This document shows, piece after piece, positions 45,198 through 53,727 of a stretch of 64,000 nt of DNA; the first letter of the stretch is position 1; each line of letters opens with the position of its first letter. Source of the stretch: Victivallaceae bacterium (GTDB lineage: Bacteria; Verrucomicrobiota; Lentisphaeria; Victivallales; Victivallaceae); NCBI GenBank assembly GCA_021647315.1, contig JAKIUY010000007.1:19651-83650 (forward strand). The letters run 5' to 3'. The notes below the pieces were generated by a model. It saw only the letters and a program-made list of their open reading frames with translations, was not told the origin of the DNA and made no database searches. Made by a program: the position numbers and the translations under genes.

Positions 45198-46216
45198 CTT
45201 ATTGTAGTTATGCGCCAGTCGACGACATTCCCCCCGGCGGAAGGTTCAGTCTTCACCCACTCGAACCACAAAATCATTTTAATTTCAGGAAATTGCGCCC
45301 TGCTTGCCGGTGAAAATAACTGATTCCACCATTCAGTTTTAATCTGTGATTCGATATCGGCCGGCCCTAACGAGGGAATAAAAAGAGCAGAGGTTTCAGG
45401 TATTAACATCTTTTTACCTTTGTCAACTGCATAAATCTGATAAAAATTAGGTATCATAGTTTCATCACCTGAAAACCCATTATATGTGCCTGTAATCTGT
45501 TCAGCAAATTTACCAGCTTCCGGTATCTCATTCTCAGTCCATGGATAAACACTGCCCCAGTGGAAAATTGTTAAGGCTACCCAGTCGACAGTATCATCGC
45601 CGGGGTAATAAGGTCCATAAGGGTCGTCATAGATATCGAGAACACCGTCTGAATTAGTATCAAGGACGGCATACTCTGGTGAGCCAGGCAATGCGGCATA
45701 AGTGCCGCCGGTGAACGGATAGCCTGAAGCGTAAGTCGGAGCAAAAACCATTTGTGTTTTAGTTGACCCTAAAGCTTTAACAGCATTAGACATTATATTA
45801 AATGCTGCCTTAAATTCAGTTGGTTTTTGTCCCCAGGGGAACCATGAACCATTCATTTCATGACCAAAACGAATAAAAATATTAACCCCAGTATTTTGAA
45901 AAATAAGAGCATGTCTGTCAGCCTCTGCCGCCGTTACTGAAGTCAAACCGCTCCACGGTTCCAGAGTAACAAGCAAAGCTGCATCCTGTGCTTCAACAAG
46001 TGCAGCAGTTTCATTCAAAGTTATAACGTCAGCTGCACTCATAGGAAATGCAAAAAAACGCCCGAAAACCTTAACATCACCAGTGGTTTTACTAGCAAGA
46101 CCAGCAGGCGTATCAACATCCCAGTCAACACTATAGCCAAAAAGATACGATGGCTGGTTCATGATTGCCGCTATGCGGGTTTCCCGATGATTGTCAAAGC
46201 GCGTAAATACCGACAT
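45185..46216 (-). CDS. GH26-like glycoside hydrolase, candidate phage depolymerase
   Basis: 343 residues. After the shared leader MSVFTRFDNHRETRIAAIMN comes a TIM-barrel domain with FIRFGHEMNGSWFPWG (Glu120, acid/base) and MLIPETSALF (Glu274, nucleophile), plus YYPGDDTVDWVALTIFHWG; these are hallmarks of family GH26 (beta-mannanases and relatives). No signal peptide is present, so it is not a normal secreted enzyme. Placed between tail-fibre genes, it probably degrades a surface polysaccharide during adsorption. The start codon overlaps the stop of the previous gene (TAATG). Confidence 0.82.
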   Translation of the reverse strand: MSVFTRFDNHRETRIAAIMNQPSYLFGYSVDWDVDTPAGLASKTTGDVKVFGRFFAFPMSAADVITLNETAALVEAQDAALLVTLEPWSGLTSVTAAEADRHALIFQNTGVNIFIRFGHEMNGSWFPWGQKPTEFKAAFNIMSNAVKALGSTKTQMVFAPTYASGYPFTGGTYAALPGSPEYAVLDTNSDGVLDIYDDPYGPYYPGDDTVDWVALTIFHWGSVYPWTENEIPEAGKFAEQITGTYNGFSGDETMIPNFYQIYAVDKGKKMLIPETSALFIPSLGPADIESQIKTEWWNQLFSPASRAQFPEIKMILWFEWVKTEPSAGGNVVDWRITTISEVI

Positions 46217-46228
46217 TATATTACCTCG
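46157..46228. repeat. 72-bp cassette repeat, copy 2
   Basis: Covers the last codons of the collagen-like fibre gene (again ending Glu-Val-Ile-stop) and the first 20 codons of the GH26-like gene. Confidence 0.92.
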
Positions 46229-46986
46229 GTTCCGGTATGATACCCCCAGATATTTGTACCTGTTTTGACAAATTCCAGCATATCAACCCCGCTGGCTTGC
46301 AAGGTTGGCGGTAAACCAGAATCAGTCTGCCATATCACGTAAGAGGGGAAAGACAAATTAGCATTGCCATTAGTGACGATTAATGTTGCTCCGTCACCGA
46401 CAAGAAAATTATTGAAAGCTACAGCTGTGGCAGCAGTTGGCGTAAACTCAAACAGATCGCCATCTGTTCTGGTAATACTAATCGAAGTGCCGGTTAATGT
46501 TATCATCGTAGACAGCAGAGCAAGATACTGTACCCATGTTGCCCCTGCAAAATCAGCCTCAACCGGAGTTAATGCAACCGCTGAATGTATTTCCGCGCGG
46601 TATTCCAGGGCGTCAGTCGGCGTCAGACTCCAACCTGTCCCGGCGTTGTCCGAAGCATAGGCGATATAAGTGTAGGTGTCAACTCCATCAGTGCCGTCAG
46701 TACCGTTAGTACCGTTAGTACCGTTAGTGCCGTTAGTGCCGTCAACCCCATCTATTGCCCACAACCTACCTGCGTTCTGCCATGCTGTACCGTCCCAGAC
46801 AATACCATCACCTATTGCAACACCAGCACCACCATCGGCGGTAGTAGATGCCCAGAGGTCACCGGTAGCAGCTCCGGCTATCAGAATAATATTCGCGTAA
46901 GTGTCGGAACCTTTCAAGTCCAGCGTGTCTGTAACGGAGTCTCTTTGCCGGAGTTTGCCGATAATCGGATCAAAAATTAAAGCCAT
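46216..46986 (-). CDS. Collagen-like phage tail fibre protein
   Basis: 256 residues. It starts MALIFDPIIGKLRQRD, a common start for small phage tail proteins. Residues about 78-102 are Gly-x-x repeats (GVDGTNGTNGTNGTNGTDG) that would form a collagen-like stalk, encoded by short DNA repeats at about 46680-46745. The C-terminal part is beta-rich with DTGLPPT-like and WGYHTG phrases. AAGGAG precedes the ATG. It shares the Glu-Val-Ile C-terminus with the GH26-like protein. Confidence 0.78.
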   Translation of the reverse strand: MALIFDPIIGKLRQRDSVTDTLDLKGSDTYANIILIAGAATGDLWASTTADGGAGVAIGDGIVWDGTAWQNAGRLWAIDGVDGTNGTNGTNGTNGTDGTDGVDTYTYIAYASDNAGTGWSLTPTDALEYRAEIHSAVALTPVEADFAGATWVQYLALLSTMITLTGTSISITRTDGDLFEFTPTAATAVAFNNFLVGDGATLIVTNGNANLSFPSYVIWQTDSGLPPTLQASGVDMLEFVKTGTNIWGYHTGTEVI

Positions 46987-46997
46987 GATTTTTCTCC

Positions 46998-47246
46998 TTA
47001 ATTATAAGCCAATGCTGTTAAGTTATTTGCTTTGTTGATTTGATCGTTTGTTCCACCCGCCCACACGGTAGTCCCCTCGCTGGCACTGCCGTCTGTCAAT
47101 ACTCTCTTGACCGCCCATCTGGCATCTGTTACAGCCGTTCCGGTTGGCGCATAGGCAATGTAGGTGTAATTGCCACTTACAAGAATTACTGTTGCGGTAA
47201 ATCCTTGATTGGCTAATTCGGGAAAACTCAATCCATAATTTCTCAT
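46998..47246 (-). CDS. Small phage tail-associated protein
   Basis: 82 residues, MRNYGLSFPELANQGFTATV..., with GNYTYIAYAPTGTAVTDARWAVKRV. The same TYTYIAYA phrase occurs in the adjacent fibre protein. Its ATG overlaps the stop of the polyvalent gene (ATGA). Probably a tail or fibre accessory protein. Confidence 0.65.
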   Translation of the reverse strand: MRNYGLSFPELANQGFTATVILVSGNYTYIAYAPTGTAVTDARWAVKRVLTDGSASEGTTVWAGGTNDQINKANNLTALAYN

Positions 47247-50200
47247 TTTTTTACAATCTCCTTGAAAGCTTTTTTGCGTCCAGCCTTGAAAGCTTTTTTA
47301 TATAGTTTAATGTTTCGTTCAGTCGGTTTATTTATATCTATTCTGCCTTGGCGAATAGCTTTATCCACGTACTTCTTAGCCAGTTCACCGGCACGTTTCA
47401 CATATTCAGAATAAACATCACCCTTTATATATACACTCTTACCGTCCCTGCGATAGTATGTACGAGGTAAAGACGGCCAGTATTCGGCTTCGGGGTTCTG
47501 CTTGTTCCAGTTGTATAATGCGCTGTCAGCCTGGCTCATATCTGCATCAATCACCCGCATTGGACTGGTGATTCTCCAAGCCAAAGGGCTAATCATGTTT
47601 TCAACATCTTGGTTTCTGATAGGCTGGCCCCAAATGTCATAGCGGGGTACTGTTACCGTTACATTCCCAAGTGCTCTATGAATAGTCTTGTTAACCAACT
47701 GGTACTTGAACCACTCAAAACCCTTTTTAGTCGTTCCAGTGTTCGGGATATTCTCATTAGTTGCCGCCAGTGTTCCACGCACAATGTTAGGTATCCACGA
47801 GCTCATGAAGTTAGATGCACTGCTTAATCCGTTCGTTCCATCGTCAAACATCCTTACCATATCCCCAATTCCCTGCAGAAAGGATTTTTCGGTGAAGTTT
47901 GATCGGACAGAGCTCATCAGTTGTTTCATTACTTTCCCGCCCTCGGCATTGTTTTTTGCCATGCGATAGGCATTCAGCCCGTCAACAATAGTCGAAAGAA
48001 TACCAGCCAGCGGTTCAACTCGAGCATAGGAATACCATTTGCCCCCGATTTTGATTGAATGTTCCGGTAGGTGCTGGCGTTTCCACTTAGAGCTATTCTT
48101 ATACCATTTGTCGGGGTTCGTGCCGGTCAACATAGGTTCATCGTCATCATCACCGGTAAAGCTGGATAAGGCAATTAACATGCCCCACGCCAATACCTGT
48201 TCGGCCGCATGCCGGATATTCTGCTCGCTGGTAGTTTTCCCTCTGGCTAAATCATTTGCCAAGCTTAAAACACCTAAAGGACTTTTCCGCAATCCTGTTT
48301 TTATAATGTTAGTCGGAGTACGGACAAAAGGGAGATTCCATTTAAGCATTTGTCCCAGTATTCCCCCTTTTGCCTTTGCCTGTATCAGCCAGCCGGTTAT
48401 TTCCCCGGGAGTTTGGAAAGTCAATTCTAAGGCTCGTTTTTCTGCCCACTTCATAGCCTCGGAATCTTCGTCGGCCATTAGTTCAGCCATACGGTCAGTT
48501 AAGGCACTGTCTTTCAGTTTTTCACTTTTTGCAATCCGGTAAGCCATGGCGTTAGCTTCAACAGGAATAATAAGAGCTTTTGCAAATTCATCCGCTGCCG
48601 TCAACATTCTTCCGGATGTTCTGATAAATCTGCCTGCTTTACCTCTAATAGCGGTTGTGGCATGTTCCAGTTTCTGTTCGCCAGTATGACGTGGCATTTC
48701 ATCATCCCATGCTTTAGCGGCAACCAAAAAGGCATTTTTCATATTACCCCGCAAACCAGCCCACATTTGCTTAAATTCGCCAAAGGTTGCGGCATTTTTT
48801 TTCTTAGCAACAAGGTTTAATGTTGCTTCGACAAAACGCTGCGGAACCAGTTCCATTGCTGCCATTGCAGTATTACCAACGATGTTAGCGACTTGCGTCT
48901 TCGGTAGGGAAAGCAACCCATTGATCCAATATTCATAAGCCTTATCCATCTTCGACGCTTTTGCCGCATGAATAGTCCGCAATGCCTTAGCAAACAGCTT
49001 ATGGTCTTTGATCAGCTCCTCGTTGGTAAGAGTTTCAATGTCAATGCCCGCTTTTCGCAAATCTTTAACGGCTCGACCTGTTCTCTTCTTATCATAAGTT
49101 TGCAGGATTTTTTCTTTTTCTTCAATCGTTTCTGCTTTTTTATATTTTTCGCTGGTGGCAAACAAAGCGGCTTTCAGTGCGGCAAGGTAATCAAAGATTA
49201 TTTTACCGGTACTTGGATCAACAATCGCAAAGTTTTTCCGAGCATTGAAGGCTTGTCCAGCTTTCGTACCGGCAATAATCCACTTCATCATTGCATCAGC
49301 CGCAACCGTGCTGGAATCCTTAACCATCTTCAACATAGTAGCAGAATCAACCAACTTCAACATAGTCCTGACATCGAGATCATTTTCAGCTTTATAACCT
49401 TTATTCTCGTCATCAATATCCTTTTCAGGGATTGCCATTTTTTCAATCAAAGCTCGTTCGCCTTTAAACTTGTTGTTCTTATTTTCAGCTATTGATTTAG
49501 CAATCCTTGCATCTGCCTGCCGGTCGAGGTCTGCAATCTTATGAACATCGGGCTCATAATCATCTTTCTGCGCTTCGTTTAAGTCCTGAACGGCTCCGGC
49601 TTCGGTTACTGGATTAGCTTGCCGGCGCAGGGAATAATCAGCTTCTGTTTGACTTTTTGCGCTTTGTGCTGTATCTTTATCGGTAACAGGCCTCTGTTGG
49701 TTTTCATCCACGGTTACGGAGTGCAACTCGGCAGGAGCTTGTTTAGAGCCGACTCTCGAGACGGGGTGCTGATCACTGCTATTCATATCAGTCCGGTCTA
49801 AGGATGACTGATTGTCTTCCGATGGAGTTCGGTTCTTTTTTTGTTGCAGTAATTGTTTATCATTCAGCAGGTGGACTGATCTTATATGATAACGCTTGCC
49901 TTGCTTTTTAAGTCTTATTTTTACTTTGGGGTGTAGGTATACTTCTTTTGAAGAAAAATTTTCCCTGACCAGGCCTTTGTTACCTCCACTTTCAACCGTA
50001 ATAAAATCGGGGTTTTGCAGAACGAATTTTGCGGCTTTTTCAAGTTCCTCAATAGATGCAAAATGATGTGCTTTAGTAGTAAATAAATAACCGTAATCAG
50101 CAAAAATTTTACCTTTGGGGATTTCAAGTAATTCAAATACCTTGTCTGATGCCTTTACGTCCGAATCACGATGGTCACGCGCTTCGTCACTTTCTGCATT

Positions 50201-51493
50201 AATGTTTTTTTCTTTCGATTGAAGAGAAAACCGAGGGTTTACTTCTGTTTCTTCTTTGGCTACTGGCAATTCCGGCTCTTTAGTAACTGGTTCAACCTCT
50301 TTCTTCGGCTCAATTACAGGTTTAGGTTTTTGCGGTTTAACTTCCTCTGTTATTTTAGCTTCAGTCTTTATCTGTGCTTTGGTCATCTTGACAGCGGCAG
50401 CATGAATTTGTTTAAAGTTATTCAGATATTGCTTAGTGCCGTTGATATTCTTTAATGCCTTGACCATTGCCTTAATGTACTGAACAACCAAGTTAGCTAA
50501 CTTCTGCTTAGCAGTAGTCGGCTCTCCTGAAAAAACTTCATTCCAGAACTTGCCGTCTGCAAACATATCACCCAAAACATCATTGGTAAACTCATCAACA
50601 ACCTGCTCGCCGGTAAGATCAATTTTGCTGTTTTGGTAATCAGTTACTAATGCTTGAAAATAATCACTGTGATTTTCTTTTAAATTTCCAACAATTAATT
50701 TCTGGAATGCCTCATAGTCCTTTCCTGCGGTCTGTTTAAGAAAATGCCCGAACTCATGCCCGGTGGTAATCAATGGGTCTTTTGCCGCTTCATTGACATT
50801 TATATAAAGCTGACCGTTGCTTCCGACAAATCCATTAGCTCTATCAGTTGCCTTGTTCAAAGGCATAAAGTAATTAGTCGCCTGTCCTGTAAGTTTCTGC
50901 GACACTGACGCAAGTGCTTTTGTGATTTTAGACTTGGGCTCCACAATGGTAAACTGTGGCTCTGTGTCGCCTGTAAGCCGTTGCAGTCCCGCGGCGGCGA
51001 TTGGATCGGTTTTGTCTTTTACCGGCTCCCAGTGTTTCTTTACCGTTTCGTCTATCTCTAAATTTTCACTTTCAGGACCAGAAGCAACCGGCTCACTTGG
51101 CGCTTCATCAATGATCGGCGGTTTGATTTCAGTTTCCGGCTCAATATTACCAGTAGGCAAATCAGACAATGGGGTTTCGTCGCTGGCGTTAAAAAAATCT
51201 TTATCGCCTAAATCTGCTGGATCAGTTGAATAGTCCTGTGCTGCCCTTGCTGCAACTACCCCACCAGCGCCACCCATGAACGCACCGGGCAGTGCGCCGC
51301 CTGCAAACTGCTCAACGGCTTCTTTAAAATCAACAACAGGAACATCCACCCCGCCCATCTGTTTAGCGACATTTGACATTATCCCCTGGAACACCTCTTC
51401 CATGCCCTCGCCGCCGCCACTTTTCAGACCGGTCTTCATGATCTGTCTAAACGTCTGCCGATGATGGTTGAAAGTATCTGCCCGAAAACACAC
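47243..51493 (-). CDS. Giant phage polyvalent protein, N-terminally truncated
   Basis: 1416 residues from a GTG at 51493, the first start after an in-frame TAA; it overlaps the previous gene by 58 bp. Visible parts: a helical segment with GGGEGMEEVFQGIMSN (28-41), a zincin-like HEFGH at 246-250 with a following acidic DEFTNDVLGDMFADG (about 300-314), a region at about 450-551 resembling phage BECR-fold nuclease domains (YHIRSVHLLNDKQLL), and a long helical C-terminus (LLSLPKTQVANIVGNTAMAAM to the end) like those of phage ejection or polyvalent proteins. The start in mid-domain suggests loss of its N-terminal part. Such proteins enter the host with phage DNA. Confidence 0.8.
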   Translation of the reverse strand: MCFRADTFNHHRQTFRQIMKTGLKSGGGEGMEEVFQGIMSNVAKQMGGVDVPVVDFKEAVEQFAGGALPGAFMGGAGGVVAARAAQDYSTDPADLGDKDFFNASDETPLSDLPTGNIEPETEIKPPIIDEAPSEPVASGPESENLEIDETVKKHWEPVKDKTDPIAAAGLQRLTGDTEPQFTIVEPKSKITKALASVSQKLTGQATNYFMPLNKATDRANGFVGSNGQLYINVNEAAKDPLITTGHEFGHFLKQTAGKDYEAFQKLIVGNLKENHSDYFQALVTDYQNSKIDLTGEQVVDEFTNDVLGDMFADGKFWNEVFSGEPTTAKQKLANLVVQYIKAMVKALKNINGTKQYLNNFKQIHAAAVKMTKAQIKTEAKITEEVKPQKPKPVIEPKKEVEPVTKEPELPVAKEETEVNPRFSLQSKEKNINAESDEARDHRDSDVKASDKVFELLEIPKGKIFADYGYLFTTKAHHFASIEELEKAAKFVLQNPDFITVESGGNKGLVRENFSSKEVYLHPKVKIRLKKQGKRYHIRSVHLLNDKQLLQQKKNRTPSEDNQSSLDRTDMNSSDQHPVSRVGSKQAPAELHSVTVDENQQRPVTDKDTAQSAKSQTEADYSLRRQANPVTEAGAVQDLNEAQKDDYEPDVHKIADLDRQADARIAKSIAENKNNKFKGERALIEKMAIPEKDIDDENKGYKAENDLDVRTMLKLVDSATMLKMVKDSSTVAADAMMKWIIAGTKAGQAFNARKNFAIVDPSTGKIIFDYLAALKAALFATSEKYKKAETIEEKEKILQTYDKKRTGRAVKDLRKAGIDIETLTNEELIKDHKLFAKALRTIHAAKASKMDKAYEYWINGLLSLPKTQVANIVGNTAMAAMELVPQRFVEATLNLVAKKKNAATFGEFKQMWAGLRGNMKNAFLVAAKAWDDEMPRHTGEQKLEHATTAIRGKAGRFIRTSGRMLTAADEFAKALIIPVEANAMAYRIAKSEKLKDSALTDRMAELMADEDSEAMKWAEKRALELTFQTPGEITGWLIQAKAKGGILGQMLKWNLPFVRTPTNIIKTGLRKSPLGVLSLANDLARGKTTSEQNIRHAAEQVLAWGMLIALSSFTGDDDDEPMLTGTNPDKWYKNSSKWKRQHLPEHSIKIGGKWYSYARVEPLAGILSTIVDGLNAYRMAKNNAEGGKVMKQLMSSVRSNFTEKSFLQGIGDMVRMFDDGTNGLSSASNFMSSWIPNIVRGTLAATNENIPNTGTTKKGFEWFKYQLVNKTIHRALGNVTVTVPRYDIWGQPIRNQDVENMISPLAWRITSPMRVIDADMSQADSALYNWNKQNPEAEYWPSLPRTYYRRDGKSVYIKGDVYSEYVKRAGELAKKYVDKAIRQGRIDINKPTERNIKLYKKAFKAGRKKAFKEIVKK

Positions 51494-51996
51494 TTCTTGT
51501 AAAGCACCCCAGGTTTATCAGATTTGATAATCTCGATCAATGCCGCTTTATCCAGGCGATGAGCCGTCATAATAGTTTTCAGATTCCCTTTAATAATAGG
51601 ATAGTTGACGCCTGATGCATATTCCGTATGCTCTTCAATGCCTTTGACGATGATGTCAGAACTGTTCTGTCTGTAACTTCCGGTTTTGCGGATCGTCGGT
51701 AATACGGTGTCGTAAATCCACTCTTCGAACTTCTCCGCTGCCGGCATCTTGCTGTGGGCAACCATCCGGTACACGTTGGACTCGGTGATGTAGTTGGATT
51801 TTTGATTGCCGCCATTTGTAAGGGTATAGCGTTTCACGACCCCCTTTGCTTTGCAATGTCGCGCCAGTGCATCAGCAGGGTTCTTATAACCCAATGCCTG
51901 TGCTACGTCGAGTCCGTTAAACTCGATCTCCTGCAATTCATTCACATAAGTCCGAATCTCGTTGTTCTTGAAATTAAATGCGATTGGTGTGTTCAT
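51436..51996 (-). CDS. BRO-N antirepressor-like protein, C-terminally truncated
   Basis: 186 residues. The BRO N-terminal domain is complete: FNFKNNEIRTYVNELQEIEFNGLDVAQALGYKNPADALARHCK, then ITESNVYRMVAHSKMPAAEKFEEWIYDTVLPTIRKTG (residues about 5-107). The last 18 residues (CVFGQILSTIIGRRLDRS) are translated from the DNA that begins the polyvalent gene, in another frame, so the natural C-terminus is gone. AAGGAG precedes the ATG. Antirepressors switch phages to lytic growth; this one may have lost that role. Confidence 0.82.
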   Translation of the reverse strand: MNTPIAFNFKNNEIRTYVNELQEIEFNGLDVAQALGYKNPADALARHCKAKGVVKRYTLTNGGNQKSNYITESNVYRMVAHSKMPAAEKFEEWIYDTVLPTIRKTGSYRQNSSDIIVKGIEEHTEYASGVNYPIIKGNLKTIMTAHRLDKAALIEIIKSDKPGVLYKKCVFGQILSTIIGRRLDRS

Positions 51997-52118
51997 CTTT
52001 AATACTCCTTGTTATTTGCAAACTACCTGTTCGCTGTTATTTTTAAAAGATGGGGAACGAAAGATGGGTTTCCGCTCCCCGGTAATCATCAATCTGTAAC
52101 TTCAGGAGACACAGACCA

Positions 52119-52286
52119 ATGAAAAAATTCATGATATTCCCCGGAAAAATCATTATCAACGCTGCCAAAATCCAATATGAGAAAGGCTGGGTTACTCTAC
52201 GGAATGAGGCTGATGATATGGTAGCCATCCTCTCCAGAGAACAGGTCTCAGGCATCGTTGACGTGTCTGCCATTCAATCAGACTAA
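52119..52286 (+). CDS. Small protein, 55 residues
   Basis: MKKFMIFPGKIIINAAKIQY then EKGWVTLRNEADDMVAILSR and EQVSGIVDVSAIQSD. AGGAG lies 10 bp before the ATG. The last codons overlap the end of the convergent gene by 4 bp. The composition is that of a real protein, and the opposite frame gives a less plausible product. No known family. Confidence 0.6.
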   Translation: MKKFMIFPGKIIINAAKIQYEKGWVTLRNEADDMVAILSREQVSGIVDVSAIQSD

Positions 52287-52462
52287 CTAAAAGTAGGATT
52301 GACCAGGTCAAAAAGAAACTGGTCAACCTCTTTTTCCGTACATTTCACCCAAACCTCTTTTCCATCTCGTAGGTAAATAGTGCACTTAATTTTATCACTT
52401 GCGACATATATCACTTCATCAACATTCACTGCCACATCATTAATTCTTGCAAATTTACTCAT
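52283..52462 (-). CDS. Small protein, 59 residues, possibly LytTR-like
   Basis: Starts MSKFARINDVAVNVDEVIYV at 52462, with AAGGAG upstream; an earlier in-frame ATG at 52495 lacks one. IYVASDKIKCTIYLRDGKEVWVKCTEKEVDQFL has the beta-strand rhythm of a minimal LytTR-like DNA-binding domain, but it is too short to be sure. It lies between the antirepressor and RHH genes in the control region. Confidence 0.55.
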   Translation of the reverse strand: MSKFARINDVAVNVDEVIYVASDKIKCTIYLRDGKEVWVKCTEKEVDQFLFDLVNPTFS

Positions 52463-52536
52463 CTTCTTTTCTCCTTGGTTTGGGTTATGCTTCAACGCAG
52501 CGGAGTGCTAACGCAGTAAGTTATAACCTGTATATG

Positions 52537-52686
52537 TTATTTTTTCTGCAAAAATTTTTTATACTCAAGTGCAATGTCCAGCAAGTCAGAAACAAATACT
52601 TTTAATTTTTTTCCCTCGGCATCAGCTACTGCTTTAACTTTACGATGAGTTGATTCCCGAATAAAAACATGCTTTTGTTTTTCCAT
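52537..52686 (-). CDS. Short RHH-like regulator, 49 residues
   Basis: MEKQKHVFIRESTHRKVKAV followed by ADAEGKKLKVFVSDLLDIAL and EYKKFLQKK. The strand-helix-helix pattern (HVFIRESTHRKVKAVADAEGKKLKVFVSDLLD) is that of ribbon-helix-helix proteins. AAAGGAAAT precedes the ATG. It has its own promoter overlapping an operator-like site and is divergent from the HTH gene, so it is a good candidate for a Cro-like control protein. Confidence 0.6.
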   Translation of the reverse strand: MEKQKHVFIRESTHRKVKAVADAEGKKLKVFVSDLLDIALEYKKFLQKK

Positions 52687-52716
52687 TTTTATTTCCTTTT
52701 ATTTAAATGTTATATA

Positions 52717-52763
52717 CTAACTTGTCTATGTTAGATAATATAGTGTACATGTAAGTATTGCAA
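52717..52763 (-). promoter_or_regulatory. Promoter and operator in the lysogeny-type control region
   Basis: Minus strand: TTGCAA (52758-52763), 17 bp, TATTAT (52735-52740). Immediately downstream, over the expected start site, CTAAC-ttgtctat-GTTAG (52717-52734) is a dyad. TAACTTGT recurs at 52823-52830 before the divergent HTH gene. The arrangement suggests mutual control by the two regulators. Confidence 0.6.
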
Positions 52764-52857
52764 ACGTATTTATATATTTTTTTTGATTTTTTTTTGATTT
52801 TTACAAAAACAGGGTTATTATATAACTTGTTAAATACTTTTATTAGGAGAATGGACA

Positions 52858-53262
52858 GTGAAGATAATAGATAAATCTCTAATAGATGCTTTTTACAAGC
52901 TTAAATTTGATTTAGGAACCAATAAAGAGGTTGCCGAAAAGATACATATCTCACAGGCACATGTAGGGCGCATATTAAAAGGAGAGGTTAATTATTTAGA
53001 AGATAAAACGTGGAAAAGGCTTAAACCGATTATAAAACCTTTCCTGTATCATAAAACAGAAATTGTAACACACAAAGAAACCTGCCCGATCACCGGTAGC
53101 GAGGAATGTCCGCTTGACGATCCTTTATTGAAGATGATAATGACAGATATACTGGCAATGGATGAAGTAGCCCGCCGCAATCTACTGGCACAATTAGGAG
53201 AACAGAAAGCAAAGCGTTCAAGCGAACTGGAGGGAAGCTTGGAGCATAGTAAATCAGCATAA
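52858..53262 (+). CDS. HTH regulator, candidate element repressor
   Basis: 134 residues from a GTG at 52858, with AGGAG upstream. TNKEVAEKIHISQAHVGRILKGEVNYLEDKTWKRL is a helix-turn-helix of the Cro/CI (XRE) type. The middle has CPITGSEECPLDDP, a possible small metal site, and the C-terminus is helical with ILAMDEVARRNLLAQLGEQ. It lies divergent from the RHH gene, where a phage repressor is expected. Confidence 0.75.
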   Translation: MKIIDKSLIDAFYKLKFDLGTNKEVAEKIHISQAHVGRILKGEVNYLEDKTWKRLKPIIKPFLYHKTEIVTHKETCPITGSEECPLDDPLLKMIMTDILAMDEVARRNLLAQLGEQKAKRSSELEGSLEHSKSA

Positions 53263-53316
53263 CTTAGATTGTCCCCAATTCGGGGCCAACGAACCAACCA
53301 TATAATAAGGAATAAA

Positions 53317-53727
53317 ATGAAAAAAGCATTAAAATTAACCGCAGGAATTTGTTTAGTAGGTATTTTAGCAGGATGTATAAACACTCGCACTCCTATTACT
53401 GGTGCAATGGCTGGTGGAATTTATACTTCTATATCATCAGGATTTTTTGTCGCAACTCCAGTCCGTCCACTAAAAGAAAAATATATAGTCATCAAAGAAA
53501 ATGTTACAAGCGAGTCAACATCGACTAATATTATGGCTCTTGTCGCTTTTGGTGATAGTTCGTATATTTCAGCCTTTGAAAACATGCTGAAACAAGCTCC
53601 TGGAGCTGATGCTATTATTGATATAAAAGTTGACATCAAGAAAAAAAGCATATTGCTTTTATATAACGATACAACTTTAGTAGTTCAGGGAACCGCAATT
53701 AAATACATAAAAAAGACAGACAAATGA
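53317..53727 (+). CDS. TRL-like lipoprotein
   Basis: 136 residues from the ATG at 53317 (MKKALKLTAGICLVGILAGC), with AAGGA upstream; the longer frame from 53269 is unlikely. Lipobox ILAGC. The sequence GGIYTSISSGFF, ALVAFGDSSYISAFENM and DIKKKSILLLYNDTTLVVQGTAIKY matches the TRL-like family, small lipoproteins first noted near tRNA loci. Function unknown. It starts an apparent three-lipoprotein operon. Confidence 0.72.
   Translation: MKKALKLTAGICLVGILAGCINTRTPITGAMAGGIYTSISSGFFVATPVRPLKEKYIVIKENVTSESTSTNIMALVAFGDSSYISAFENMLKQAPGADAIIDIKVDIKKKSILLLYNDTTLVVQGTAIKYIKKTDK

Noticed and set aside
48968..49495. Long open frames on the plus strand opposite the polyvalent gene
   Set aside because: They are complements of a codon-biased long gene, lack ribosome binding sites and have odd Phe/Ser-rich composition.
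52043..52273. 76-codon minus-strand frame in the element control region
   Set aside because: The opposite strand carries a better supported small gene (52119-52286) with a good ribosome binding site.
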